A stretch of 33,602 nucleotides of DNA, taken from assembly GCA_030680575.1 (NCBI GenBank), contig JAUXVI010000010.1, forward strand, positions 1 through 33,602, given 5' to 3'. This document shows, in pieces, positions 23,789-33,245 of this stretch (its first letter is position 1; every line of letters starts with the position of its first letter). This DNA comes from Hylemonella sp. (GTDB lineage Bacteria > Pseudomonadota > Gammaproteobacteria > Burkholderiales > Burkholderiaceae_C). Position numbers and translations under genes: made by a program. Below the pieces are notes generated by a model. The model was not told the DNA's origin. It ran no database searches and saw nothing but the letters and a program-made list of their open reading frames with translations.

Positions 23789-25516
23789 ATGAGCGAGACG
23801 ACTTTTGACTACGTCATCATCGGTGCCGGCACCGCCGGCTGCCTGCTGGCCAACCGCCTGAGCATGGACGCCAGCAAGCGCGTGCTGCTGATCGAAGCCG
23901 GGCGTCGGGACGACTACTACTGGATCCACATCCCGATCGGTTATCTGCACTGCATCGGCAACCCGCGCACCGACTGGCTCTACAACACCGAACCCTCGGC
24001 TGGCCTCAACGGCCGCTCGCTGCGCTACCCGCGCGGCAAGACGCTGGGCGGCTGCTCCAGCATCAACGGCATGATCTACATGCGCGGCCAGTCGCGCGAC
24101 TACGACCAGTGGGCCGATCTGACAGGTGACGACAGCTGGCGCTGGGAGCAGGTGCTGCCCTACTTCAAGCAGCACGAGGACTATTACAAGGGCGCCGATG
24201 CGCTGCATGGCGCCAAGGGCGTGCCGACCGAGTTGCTGGACCTCAAAGGCCATGCCGGTGACAAAGAGGTCGACCTCTACCGCAAGCTGATGCGCCACCA
24301 CCAGACCGGCGGCGAATGGCGGATTGAAAAACAGCGCCTGCGCTGGGACGTGCTTGACGCCTTTGCCCAGGCGGCCGTGCAGGCCGGCATTCCCGCCACG
24401 GAGGACTTCAACCGCGGCAACAACGAAGGCGTGGGTTACTTCGAGGTCAACCAGAAAAAGGGTTTCCGCTGGAACACCGCCAACGCTTTCCTGCGCCCCA
24501 AATGCTATGGCCGACCCAATTTCGAGATGTGGACCTCGGCCCAGGTGGCACGCCTGGTGATTGACACCCAGCCCGATGGCAGCCAGCGCTGCAGCGGCGT
24601 GCAGGTCTGGACCGGACAGGAGATGGTCACCGTCACCGCCAAGCGCGAAGTGGTGCTGTCGGCCGGCAGCATTGGTTCGCCGCAAATTTTGCAACTCTCG
24701 GGCATTGGCCCGGCAGCGCTGTTGCAACAACACGGCGTCCCCCTGGTGCATGAGTTGCCGGGCGTCGGTGCCAATCTGCAGGACCACCTGCAGATCCGCT
24801 CGGTCTACAAGGTCAAAGGCGTCAAGACGCTCAACACCATGGCCAACTCCCTGTGGGGCAAGGCCAAGATCGGACTGGAGTACGCCGTCAAGCGCAGCGG
24901 GCCGATGAGCATGGCCCCCAGCCAGCTCGGCGCCTTCACGCGTAGCGACCCGGCCCAGCCCTGGCCCAACATCGAGTACCACGTGCAGCCGCTCTCGCTC
25001 GACGCTTTTGGCGAGCCGCTGCACGACTTCAACGCCATCACCGCCAGCGTCTGCAACCTGAACCCGACCAGCCGCGGCACGGTGCAGATCAAGAGCCCGC
25101 GTTTCGAAGATGCCCCGGCCATTGCGCCGAACTACCTGAGCACACCGGAAGACCGCAAGGTGGCGGCCGATTCGCTGCGCGTGACGCGCCGCATCGTGGC
25201 ACAGCCGGCACTGGCCAAGTACCAGCCGGAGGAGTTCAAGCCTGGCACGCAGTACCAGAGCGACGAGGATCTGGCCCGCCTGGCGGGTGACATCGGCTCC
25301 ACCATCTTCCACCCGGTAGGCACCACCCGCATGGGCCGCTCGGATGACCCGATGGCGGTGCTCGACGCCCAGCTGCGCGTGCGCGGCATCCAGGGCCTGC
25401 GTGTGGTGGATGCCGGGGCCATGCCCACCATCACCAGCGGCAACACCAATTCACCGGTGTTGATGATGGCGGAAAAGGCCGCGCGCTCGATCATCGAGGA
25501 CGCCAGCCGCGACTGA
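23789..25516 (+). CDS. hpdH: GMC-family FAD oxidoreductase, probable 3-hydroxypropionate dehydrogenase
   Basis: A 575-aa GMC (glucose-methanol-choline) oxidoreductase. The FAD-binding GAGTAG is at 12-17, followed by LLIEAGRRD. The GMC signatures are YPRGKTLGGCSSINGMIYMRG and GSIGSPQILQLSGIGP. The catalytic His is H508 in STIFHPVGTTRMG and the partner Asn N552 in SGNTNSPVLMMAE. Databases often call such proteins choline dehydrogenase, but no betaine genes are near. Order LysR/mmsA-GMC matches the hpdR/mmsA-hpdH cluster for 3-hydroxypropionate use in Cupriavidus and Pseudomonas denitrificans, so HpdH is the better guess. Alcohol or choline dehydrogenase remains possible. Confidence 0.85.
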   Translation: MSETTFDYVIIGAGTAGCLLANRLSMDASKRVLLIEAGRRDDYYWIHIPIGYLHCIGNPRTDWLYNTEPSAGLNGRSLRYPRGKTLGGCSSINGMIYMRGQSRDYDQWADLTGDDSWRWEQVLPYFKQHEDYYKGADALHGAKGVPTELLDLKGHAGDKEVDLYRKLMRHHQTGGEWRIEKQRLRWDVLDAFAQAAVQAGIPATEDFNRGNNEGVGYFEVNQKKGFRWNTANAFLRPKCYGRPNFEMWTSAQVARLVIDTQPDGSQRCSGVQVWTGQEMVTVTAKREVVLSAGSIGSPQILQLSGIGPAALLQQHGVPLVHELPGVGANLQDHLQIRSVYKVKGVKTLNTMANSLWGKAKIGLEYAVKRSGPMSMAPSQLGAFTRSDPAQPWPNIEYHVQPLSLDAFGEPLHDFNAITASVCNLNPTSRGTVQIKSPRFEDAPAIAPNYLSTPEDRKVAADSLRVTRRIVAQPALAKYQPEEFKPGTQYQSDEDLARLAGDIGSTIFHPVGTTRMGRSDDPMAVLDAQLRVRGIQGLRVVDAGAMPTITSGNTNSPVLMMAEKAARSIIEDASRD

Positions 25517-25583
25517 AAATCGCGCCTGAACCGCAGCCCCAAAAGGCAGGGAAAACCCGCATTTTCGTCTTGTTACAGCAGGG

Positions 25584-25729
25584 TACACTCACGCCACTCA
25601 CCAGCCGGCTGCCATGGCACCGGGCACGGGAGGAGCCGAGGAAGACACCCAAAATCTCAACAAGATTCGTACCATCCAGAGCAGATGGGATTTGCAAGGC
25701 ACCGGACACCCCGGTGCCTTTTTATTTTT
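25584..25729 (+). ncRNA. Possible non-coding transcript or attenuated leader
   Basis: In the 307-bp gap between hpdH and the TSUP gene, TACACT (25584-25589) is a fair -10 box with only a poor -35 (TTTTCG, 16 bp upstream). About 110 bases later comes a strong terminator (25696-25729). The terminator 5' arm GGCACCGG (25698-25705) is duplicated at 25616-25623, so the upstream copy could pair with the 3' arm and act as an antiterminator. No credible protein lies in between. It might be a short RNA, an attenuator for the TSUP gene, or just a long hpdH 3' end. Confidence 0.3.
25696..25729 (+). terminator. Strong intrinsic terminator upstream of the TSUP gene
   Basis: AAGGCACCGG (25696-25705) and CCGGTGCCTT (25711-25720) form a perfect 10-bp stem with a 5-nt loop, followed by TTTTTATTTTT (25719-25729). 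It lies 180 bp after the hpdH stop and 95 bp before the TSUP start. Confidence 0.85.
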
Positions 25730-25734
25730 CGAGC

Positions 25735-25800
25735 CGAATCCGGCCTTAACCCCCGTCAAATCTGCGCGAGCAGCTCCTGTTTCGATAGCATTTTGCATGC
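25735..25800 (-). repeat. Interspersed repeat family R, copy R4
   Basis: Read on the minus strand, GGAGCTGCTCGCGCAGAT (25777-25760) continues into TTGACGGGGGTTAAGGCC, matching R1-R3. It is the most complete copy at its left end (ATGCTATCGAAACA upstream of the core). It fills the gap between the terminator and the TSUP gene. Confidence 0.7.
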
Positions 25801-25823
25801 CGGCGTGAATGCGACAATTCCGC

Positions 25824-26591
25824 ATGGAACTTCTATGGGTATCGCTGGCCTCGCTGCTGGCCGGGTTTGTCGATTCGATCGTGGGCGGCGGTGGCCTGGT
25901 GCTGGTGCCCGCCCTGTTCGCCACCTTCCCCAGCGCCCATGCCGCCACCCTGTTCGGCACCAACAAGTCGGCCTCGGTCTGGGGCACGGCTTTCGCCTCC
26001 TGGCAGTACAGCCGCCATGTCGAGATGCGCTGGGGTGCCATGCTGCCGGCCATCGCCATGAGCTTTTTCGGCGCGTTTGCCGGCGCCTGGGTCGTCACCC
26101 TGATCTCGCCGCACTTCCTGCGCAAGCTGCTGCCGCTGATCCTGCTGGGCGTGCTGCTCTACACCCTGGCGAAGAAGGAGCTGGGGCACACCCATGCACC
26201 CCGCTTCTCCGGCCGCCAGGAGCTGCTGGCTGCCGGCACGGTCGGCCTGAGCATCGGGTTTTATGACGGCTTCTTCGGCCCCGGCACCGGCAGCTTCTTC
26301 ATCTTCCTGCTGGTGCGCTGGCTGGGTTATGACTTCCTGCACGCCTCGGCCGGCGCCAAGCTGCTGAACCTGGCCAGCAATATCGCGGCCATCATCCTGT
26401 TCGCCCTCAAGGGCCATGTCTGGTGGCACTACGCCCTGCCGCTGGCGCTGGCCAATGTGGCGGGCAGCCTGCTGGGCACGCGGCTGGCGCTCAAGCATGG
26501 CACCGGCTTCGTGCGTGGCGTTTTCATTGTGGTGGTCAGCGCGCTGATCCTGAAGACCGGCTTTGACGCCTTCTTGCGTCAGGGCGTCTGA
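25824..26591 (+). CDS. TSUP-family membrane permease (TauE/SafE-like)
   Basis: A 255-aa membrane protein with about eight hydrophobic segments in two related halves. The halves start LAGFVDSIVGGGGLVLVPALF (about 13-33) and SIGFYDGFFGPGTGSFFIFLLV, the paired glycine-rich motif of the TSUP family. Members move sulfite, sulfoacetate, taurine-derived or other anions; the substrate here is unknown. ATG 25824 (MELLWVS) was chosen because the five codons from 25809 lack family resemblance; neither has a ribosome binding site. Its 3' end overlaps the 3' end of mrdA by 13 bp on the opposite strand. Confidence 0.85.
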   Translation: MELLWVSLASLLAGFVDSIVGGGGLVLVPALFATFPSAHAATLFGTNKSASVWGTAFASWQYSRHVEMRWGAMLPAIAMSFFGAFAGAWVVTLISPHFLRKLLPLILLGVLLYTLAKKELGHTHAPRFSGRQELLAAGTVGLSIGFYDGFFGPGTGSFFIFLLVRWLGYDFLHASAGAKLLNLASNIAAIILFALKGHVWWHYALPLALANVAGSLLGTRLALKHGTGFVRGVFIVVVSALILKTGFDAFLRQGV

Positions 26592-28558
26592 GTTGTCGGC
26601 AAGGCCCGACCCTTGGGCGGCCAGGCCACTTCCGCGGCCACGCGCGGCTTGCCGATCGGGGGGCCGGCCCGGCCCAGCTTGACCGCCGCCAGGTCTTCTT
26701 CATTCGGGTACTGGCCCAGCAGCCAGTAGTCGAACACCCGGCGCGCCAACGGCGCGGCATGCTCGCCGCCGAAGCCGGCGTTCTCCACCACCACCGCCAG
26801 CGCAATCTTCGGGTCGTCGGCCGGGGCGAACGCCATGTACAAGGCATGGTCGCGCTGGTGCTCTTCCATCTTGGACGCGTTGTATTTTTCCTTCTGGCCG
26901 ATGGTCACCGCCTGTGCCGTGCCGGTCTTGCCGCCGCTGAGGTAGCCGGCACCGGCAAAGATCCGCGTCGCGGTGCCTTCCTGCGTCACACCGACCAGCG
27001 CACGGCGCACGATCTCCACATGCTCGGGCTTGTAGCCCAGGTTCTGCGGCGGTTTCGCCGCCACCGGCACACGGACGTGGCTCACCGCGTCCTGGATGCC
27101 CATGACCAATTGCGGCGTGTGCTTGATGCCGCCATTGATCAGCGTGGCGGTGGCCGAAGCCAGTTGCAGCATGGTGAAGGTGTTGTAGCCCTGGCCGATA
27201 CCGAGTGAGATCGTCTCACCGGCGTACCACTTCTGCTGCTCCGGTTTCTTGTAGGTCTTGCGTTTCCAGGCCTGGCTGGGCAGCACGCCACGCACCTCAC
27301 CCTGGATGTCGATGCCGGTGTACTGGCCGAACCCGAGCGGCGCCATGAAGTCGTGAATGGCATCGACGCCAAGCTCGTTCGCCAGTGAGTAGTAATAGAC
27401 GTTGCTCGACTTGACGATGCTGCGGTACATGTCCACCGCGCCCAGGCCGTGGTCGCCGTGGCTGCGGAAGACGTGCCCGCCAAAGGACCAGGACCCGGCA
27501 TCGTTGATGATGGTGCTGGGCGAGCGCTTGCCAGACTGCAGCGCCGCCATGGCCATGAAGGGCTTGTAGGTGGAGCCGGGCGGGTAGGTGCCGCGCAGGG
27601 CCCGGTTCAAGAGCGGTTTGTTGATCGACTCGTTGAGCTCCTGCCAGCTGTCGGAATCAATGCCCTCGACAAACAGATTGGGATCGAAGGTCGGCTTGCT
27701 GACGAAGGCCAGCACTTCGCCGGTCTTCGGATCGAGTGCGACCAGCGCGCCGCGGCGATCGCCATACATCTCCTCGATCAGGTTTTGCAACTTGATGTCG
27801 ATCGACAGCTGCACCGTGTTGCCCGGCGTCGAAGGGTGGCTGGCCAGCTTGCGCACGGCACGCCCGCCGGCCGAGGTCTCGACCTGCTCGACCCCGGTCA
27901 GGCCGTGCAGTTCTTTCTCGAAACTCTGCTCGACGCCGAGTTTGCCGATGTATTCGGTACCGCGGTAATTGCTCTGGTCTTCATCCGGCCATTCCTCGAT
28001 GACCTTCTTCTCGGCCTGATTGATACGGCCGATGTAACCGACCACATGGCTGGCCAGCTCACCCCAAGGGTAGTTGCGAAACAGGCGCGCCTTGATCTCG
28101 ACGCCGGGGAAGCGGAAGCGCTGCGCCGCGAACTTGGCCACCTCCTCGTCAGTCAGGCGGGTCCGGATCGGCAGCGAGTCGATGCCCTTGGATTCCTCGC
28201 GCAACTTCTTGAAACGCCGCTTGTCACGCGGCGCGATGTCCAGCACCTTGGACAACTCCTCGATGGTCTGCTCGACATTGCCGACCTTGGACGGGCTGAT
28301 TTCCAGCGTGTAGGCGGAGTAGTTGGTCGCCAGCACGATGCCGTTGCGGTCCAGGATCAGGCCGCGGTTCGGCACCACCGGCACGATGGCGGTGCGGTTG
28401 CTCTCGGCCTGCGCGTCCAGATCATCGTGACGGATCACCTGCAGGTAGAGCAGCCGCAAGGCCAGCAGCCCAAAACAGGTCAGCACGACGGCCGTGATCA
28501 CCAGCACGCGCGCACGAAAACGCGTCAGATCGGCTTCAACGTTGCGCAGTTCAGTCAT
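26579..28558 (-). CDS. mrdA: Penicillin-binding protein 2
   Basis: PBP2 is the transpeptidase of the elongasome. The protein is 659 aa. A short cytoplasmic tail and one membrane helix (about 17-40) lead to the non-catalytic pedestal (with RGLILDRNG at 65-73). The transpeptidase domain has STYK (329-332), SSN (384-386) and KTG (544-546), with GGKTGTAQA intact. It follows mreD (43-bp gap) in the order mreB-mreC-mreD-mrdA. In many Proteobacteria rodA follows; here the next gene is the convergent TSUP gene, so rodA is elsewhere or outside this window. Confidence 0.97.
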   Translation of the reverse strand: MTELRNVEADLTRFRARVLVITAVVLTCFGLLALRLLYLQVIRHDDLDAQAESNRTAIVPVVPNRGLILDRNGIVLATNYSAYTLEISPSKVGNVEQTIEELSKVLDIAPRDKRRFKKLREESKGIDSLPIRTRLTDEEVAKFAAQRFRFPGVEIKARLFRNYPWGELASHVVGYIGRINQAEKKVIEEWPDEDQSNYRGTEYIGKLGVEQSFEKELHGLTGVEQVETSAGGRAVRKLASHPSTPGNTVQLSIDIKLQNLIEEMYGDRRGALVALDPKTGEVLAFVSKPTFDPNLFVEGIDSDSWQELNESINKPLLNRALRGTYPPGSTYKPFMAMAALQSGKRSPSTIINDAGSWSFGGHVFRSHGDHGLGAVDMYRSIVKSSNVYYYSLANELGVDAIHDFMAPLGFGQYTGIDIQGEVRGVLPSQAWKRKTYKKPEQQKWYAGETISLGIGQGYNTFTMLQLASATATLINGGIKHTPQLVMGIQDAVSHVRVPVAAKPPQNLGYKPEHVEIVRRALVGVTQEGTATRIFAGAGYLSGGKTGTAQAVTIGQKEKYNASKMEEHQRDHALYMAFAPADDPKIALAVVVENAGFGGEHAAPLARRVFDYWLLGQYPNEEDLAAVKLGRAGPPIGKPRVAAEVAWPPKGRALPTTQTP

Positions 28559-28601
28559 CGCAGCCAGTCAACGGCGGGGCAGACAAGAGCACCTCGGCAT
28601 C

Positions 28602-29132
28602 TCACAGGGGGCGGTCGGCATCGGGGTCCGGCGCGCGCCGCTGCGGCAGCAGCAGCACGACCGTGACCAGTGGCCACAACAGCGCCTCGATGACAGGCCC
28701 CAGCAGGATCAGGAAGCCCGGGAAAGCCCCACCCACCAGCATGCGCACCGACAGTTCCACGGCATGGACCACCAACAGCAGCGGCAACACCTGCAACGCC
28801 TGCTGCGGCACACTGAACCAGAGCAGGCGGCGGTGGATGGTGATGGCGTAAAAACCCAGCACGGTGTAGGCCAGGGCATGCTGGCCCAGCACGCTGCCCT
28901 GGTGCACATCCATCAGCAAACCAAACACAAAGGCGGCACCGACCCCCACCCGCAGCGGCTGATGCACGCTCCAGAACACCAGCACCAGCGCCAGCAGGTC
29001 CGGCGTCCAGGCGGCACGGCCCCACAGCCCCATGTTCTGCAACATGTTCAACAGCAGGGCCACGACCAGACTGCTCCAGATGAACAACGGGTTCGCTGGC
29101 AGCAGCAATTGCTGCCCGGGACGCATGATCAT
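28602..29132 (-). CDS. mreD: Rod shape-determining protein MreD
   Basis: A 176-aa inner-membrane protein with about five to six helices, the usual MreD size. It has the loosely conserved features LPANPLFIWSSLVVALLLNML, PDLLALVLVFWSVHQPLRVGVGAAFVFGLLMDV and GQHALAYTVLGFYAITIHRRLLWF. MreD is a scaffold of the elongation complex. Its ATG overlaps the mreC stop (ATGA), so it is translationally coupled. Confidence 0.94.
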   Translation of the reverse strand: MIMRPGQQLLLPANPLFIWSSLVVALLLNMLQNMGLWGRAAWTPDLLALVLVFWSVHQPLRVGVGAAFVFGLLMDVHQGSVLGQHALAYTVLGFYAITIHRRLLWFSVPQQALQVLPLLLVVHAVELSVRMLVGGAFPGFLILLGPVIEALLWPLVTVVLLLPQRRAPDPDADRPL

Positions 29133-30049
29133 TTGGGCTTACCCTTCTTGCCGGGTTCGGGTGCTTTTTCCGGCTCCGGCAAGGCCGGGATCTGGCTCGA
29201 CACCGGTTGCAGCACCATCACGTGCGCAGCCCCCGCGGCCAGCGCCACCGGTGTGCAATAGATACGCGCAAATGCCGATTCGACCCGGCGCTCCACCTTC
29301 TCGACGCGCGCCACCGGCAATCCCGGCGGGTACACGCCATCGACACCGCTGGTGGTCAACAGGTCACCGGCCTGCACGTCCGCATTGGCGGCCATGAAAC
29401 GCAACTCCAGTGCACCGGCATGCGCGCCGGGATCGCCAAAAGCCACGGCACGCGCGCCGGTACGTGCGTTGAGCACGGGAATGGCCTGATCACGGTCCGT
29501 CACCAGTGTCACCTCGCTGACCAAGGGGTAAACACGGGTGACCTGCCCCAGCACACCGGACTCGTCCAGCACCGGCGAGCCGGCGCTCACACCGTTCATC
29601 AGTCCTTTGTCGATGACGACTTTGCGTGTGTAGGGGTCTGCCGCGTCATACAGCACCTGCGCGGCCTGGCCGGTGGCGGCAAAGCGATCGCGCAATGCCA
29701 GCAGCTTGCGCAGACGGCTGTTCTCCAGCATCAGCTGCTCCACCTGATTGGCGCGCTGGGACAGCAGGCCGAGCTTCTGTTTGGCGGCTTCCTGCGCCAA
29801 CTGGGCGGACTGCAGCGATTCGAAATAGCTGCCGGCGTTCTGTGCCCACAGCACCGGCCGCATCACCAGCCACTGCACCGGGTACAGCGCCGTGGCCACG
29901 GCCATGCGCAAGGGTTGCGTCAACGCAAAGCGCGTGTCGGCCACCATCAGGAACAGCGCCAGAGCGCTGAACACCATGAGTTTGGAAAAGGCAGACGCGC
30001 CCTGTCGGAAGAAGGGCGGCGGGTTCCTGTCCAGCGTACCGAGGGGCAT
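29129..30049 (-). CDS. mreC: Rod shape-determining protein MreC
   Basis: A 306-aa bitopic protein: an N-terminal helix (about 23-40), a periplasmic coiled coil (about 75-118, LQSAQLAQEAAKQKLGLLSQRANQVEQLMLENSRLRKLLAL), then the beta-rich MreC core (KVVIDKGLMNGVSAGSPVLDESGVLGQV). The core ends with the GDLLTTSGVDGVYPPGLPVARV motif. The tail is Pro/Lys-rich (PEPEKAPEPGKKGKPK). MreC links MreB to PBP2. The start lies 15 bp after mreB. Confidence 0.96.
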   Translation of the reverse strand: MPLGTLDRNPPPFFRQGASAFSKLMVFSALALFLMVADTRFALTQPLRMAVATALYPVQWLVMRPVLWAQNAGSYFESLQSAQLAQEAAKQKLGLLSQRANQVEQLMLENSRLRKLLALRDRFAATGQAAQVLYDAADPYTRKVVIDKGLMNGVSAGSPVLDESGVLGQVTRVYPLVSEVTLVTDRDQAIPVLNARTGARAVAFGDPGAHAGALELRFMAANADVQAGDLLTTSGVDGVYPPGLPVARVEKVERRVESAFARIYCTPVALAAGAAHVMVLQPVSSQIPALPEPEKAPEPGKKGKPK

Positions 30050-30064
30050 CGCTGTACCTGCGGC

Positions 30065-31159
<1,095 letters not shown>

Positions 31160-31212
31160 TTACGGTTCAAAAATCGCTTCCGACACCCCAGAATTCCGCG
31201 AAATACCGAGAA

Positions 31213-31243
31213 ATTACAGGCGTGGCGCCAAAGGCGGGATAAT
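31213..31243 (+). promoter_or_regulatory. Weak candidate promoter of gatCAB
   Basis: GATAAT (31238-31243) matches the -10 consensus at 5 of 6 positions. ATTACA (31213-31218, 4 of 6) stands 19 bp upstream, slightly too far. The predicted start near 31250 leaves a ~70-nt leader to gatC, which includes a GCCCC/GGGGC hairpin (31274-31290) without a T run. Confidence 0.25.
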
Positions 31244-31321
31244 ACCCTATCCCCTGTGAATAAGCCGGCTGGAGCCCCCGCCTTCGGGGCGCTTTACACA
31301 CGGTTTCAACCCCTGATCACC

Positions 31322-31621
31322 ATGTCACTGACATCTGCCGATATTTCGCGCATCGCCAACCTCGCCCGGCTGGAGCTTCAGCCGGAGGAGAGCTCGCGCA
31401 TGCTGACCCAGATCAACGGTTTTTTCGACATCGTAGAGCAGATGCGCGCGGTCGATACCAGCGGCATCGAGCCCCTGGCCCATCCACTTGCCACGGTCAG
31501 CGAGGTCGCCTTGCGCCTGCGCGACGACGTCGTGAGCGAACCGAACAACCGTGAAGCCAACCAGCAGAGCGCCCCCGCCGTCAAGCGCGGCCTGTTCCTG
31601 GTGCCGAAAGTCATTGAATGA
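31322..31621 (+). CDS. gatC: Asp-tRNA(Asn)/Glu-tRNA(Gln) amidotransferase subunit C
   Basis: A 99-aa GatC, the belt-like subunit that holds GatA and GatB together. It starts [20 protein letters not shown], typical of the family, with [30 protein letters not shown] in the middle and FLVPKVIE at the end. There is no clear ribosome binding site. It is the first gene of gatCAB, divergent from mreB; a palindromic repeat separates it from gatA. The complex makes Gln-tRNA(Gln) and/or Asn-tRNA(Asn) from mischarged tRNAs. Confidence 0.95.
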   Translation: MSLTSADISRIANLARLELQPEESSRMLTQINGFFDIVEQMRAVDTSGIEPLAHPLATVSEVALRLRDDVVSEPNNREANQQSAPAVKRGLFLVPKVIE

Positions 31622-31662
31622 AGCACACCCCCAGGCTCCGCTCCCTTCGTTCGCTGCGCCAC

Positions 31663-31715
31663 CCCCCTTGCAGGGGGCAACGCCAATGGCCCGGCAGAGC
31701 CGGTTCCATGGCGTT
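31663..31715. repeat. Palindromic interspersed repeat P, copy B
   Basis: In the gatC-gatA gap CCCCC-TTGCA-GGGGG (31663-31677) is followed by a long stem: AACGCCA (31679-31685), A bulge, TGG (31687-31689), CCGGC (31691-31695), loop AGA, GCCGG (31699-31703), CCA (31706-31708), TGGCGTT (31709-31715). Plan, bulged A, and CCGGC/GCCGG core match copy A; outer pairs differ but remain paired. Confidence 0.7.
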
Positions 31716-31738
31716 CCGCGCATAAAACCCTGCACTCC

Positions 31739-33244
31739 ATGAGCATGACCAACACCAACAACGATTTACATCAGCTGTCTGTTGCCGAGCTGGCCCGGCA
31801 GCTGCGCGACAAGAAGGTTTCCGCCGTCGAGACCGCACAGCATTTCCTCGGGCGCATTCGCGCCCATGAGACGCTCGGCACCTTCGTCGACCTGAACGAA
31901 GAAGCCACCCTGGCCCAGGCGCACGCAGCCGACACCGCGCTGGCCGCCGGCCACGGCGGCGCACTGGCCGGCGTGCCGATCGCCCACAAGGACATCTTCG
32001 TCACCCAAGACTTCGTCACCACGGCCGGCTCCAAGATGCTGGCCGGCTACCGCTCGCCGTTTGACGCCACCGTGGTCAGCCGCTTGGCGGCAGCCGGTGC
32101 CGTGACACTCGGCAAGGTGAGTTGCGACGAATTCGCCATGGGCTCGGCTAATGAAAACGTTGCCGTGCCGGCCCTGGGCCACCCAGCCCCTGCACCGGTG
32201 CGCAACCCGTGGGACACCAGCCGCATCCCCGGTGGCTCCTCCGGCGGCAGTGCCGCCGCCGTGGCAGCGCGTCTGGCACCGGCAGCCAGCGGCACCGACA
32301 CCGGCGGCTCGATCCGCCAACCCGCCTCGTTCTGCGGCATCACCGGCATCAAGCCCACCTATGGCCGTGCTTCACGCTATGGCATGATTGCCTACGCCTC
32401 CAGCCTGGACCAGGCCGGGCCGATGGCACGCAGCGCCGAAGACTGCGCTCTGCTGCTGTCCGCCATGTGCGGCCCGGACCCGGACCGTGACTCGACCTCG
32501 CTCGATGCACCGGCCGAGGACTTCACGCGCACACTGAACGACAAGCTCGACGGCCTGCGCATCGGCATTCCGAAAGAGTTCTTCGGCGAGGGCTTGGCGC
32601 CCGACGTGCGCGCCGCGGTGGATGCGGCGCTGAAGGAGTACGAAAAACTCGGCGCCAAGCTGGTGGCGATCTCGCTCCCCCGCACCGAACTGTCGATTCC
32701 CGTCTACTACATCATTGCGCCGGCCGAAGCCAGCTCCAACCTGTCGCGCTTCGACGGCGTGAAGTTCGGCCACCGCGCCAAGGACTACACCGACCTGCTC
32801 GACATGTACAAGAAGACGCGCGCGCAGGGCTTCGGTGACGAGGTCAAGCGCCGCATCATGATCGGCACCTATGTGTTGAGCCATGGCTACTACGACGCCT
32901 ATTACCTGCAGGCGCAGAAGATCCGCCGCATGATCGCCGACGACTTCCAGCAGGCCTTCCAGCAGTGCGACGTGATCGCCGGCCCGGTGGCCCCCACGGT
33001 GGCCTGGAAGATCGGCGAGAAGGCCGACGACCCGGTGGCCAACTACCTGGCCGACATCTTCACCCTGCCAGCCTCGCTCGCGGGCCTGCCGGGCATGAGT
33101 CTGCCGGCGGGTTTTGGCGCGGGCAACATGCCGGTCGGGCTGCAACTGATCGGCAACTACCTGCAAGAAGGCAGGCTGCTGAATGTGGCACACCAGCTGC
33201 AGCAGGCCACCGATTTTCACCTCCGCACTCCGGGAGGTTTCTGA
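31739..33244 (+). CDS. gatA: Asp-tRNA(Asn)/Glu-tRNA(Gln) amidotransferase subunit A
   Basis: A 501-aa amidase-signature enzyme that releases ammonia from glutamine for the transamidation by GatB. The Ser-cisSer-Lys triad is K84 (AHKDIF), S167 in PGGSSGGS and S191 in [11 protein letters not shown]; the spacing equals that of characterised GatA. The C-terminal [17 protein letters not shown] is typical. No clear ribosome binding site precedes the ATG at 31739. It lies between gatC (117-bp gap with repeat P) and gatB (1-bp gap). Confidence 0.97.
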   Translation: MSMTNTNNDLHQLSVAELARQLRDKKVSAVETAQHFLGRIRAHETLGTFVDLNEEATLAQAHAADTALAAGHGGALAGVPIAHKDIFVTQDFVTTAGSKMLAGYRSPFDATVVSRLAAAGAVTLGKVSCDEFAMGSANENVAVPALGHPAPAPVRNPWDTSRIPGGSSGGSAAAVAARLAPAASGTDTGGSIRQPASFCGITGIKPTYGRASRYGMIAYASSLDQAGPMARSAEDCALLLSAMCGPDPDRDSTSLDAPAEDFTRTLNDKLDGLRIGIPKEFFGEGLAPDVRAAVDAALKEYEKLGAKLVAISLPRTELSIPVYYIIAPAEASSNLSRFDGVKFGHRAKDYTDLLDMYKKTRAQGFGDEVKRRIMIGTYVLSHGYYDAYYLQAQKIRRMIADDFQQAFQQCDVIAGPVAPTVAWKIGEKADDPVANYLADIFTLPASLAGLPGMSLPAGFGAGNMPVGLQLIGNYLQEGRLLNVAHQLQQATDFHLRTPGGF

Positions 33245-33245
33245 C

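Noticed and set aside
23744..25312. 522-codon minus-strand open frame opposite the GMC oxidoreductase gene
   Set aside because: Shadow of a strongly conserved GMC gene; no recognisable domain and no ribosome binding site.
25614..25808. 64-codon plus-strand frame between hpdH and the TSUP gene
   Set aside because: It reads through the terminator hairpin and repeat R4, so it is not a plausible gene.
31274..31290. GCCCC/GGGGC hairpin upstream of gatC as a terminator
   Set aside because: Seven-base loop and no T run in either direction; at most a small leader hairpin.
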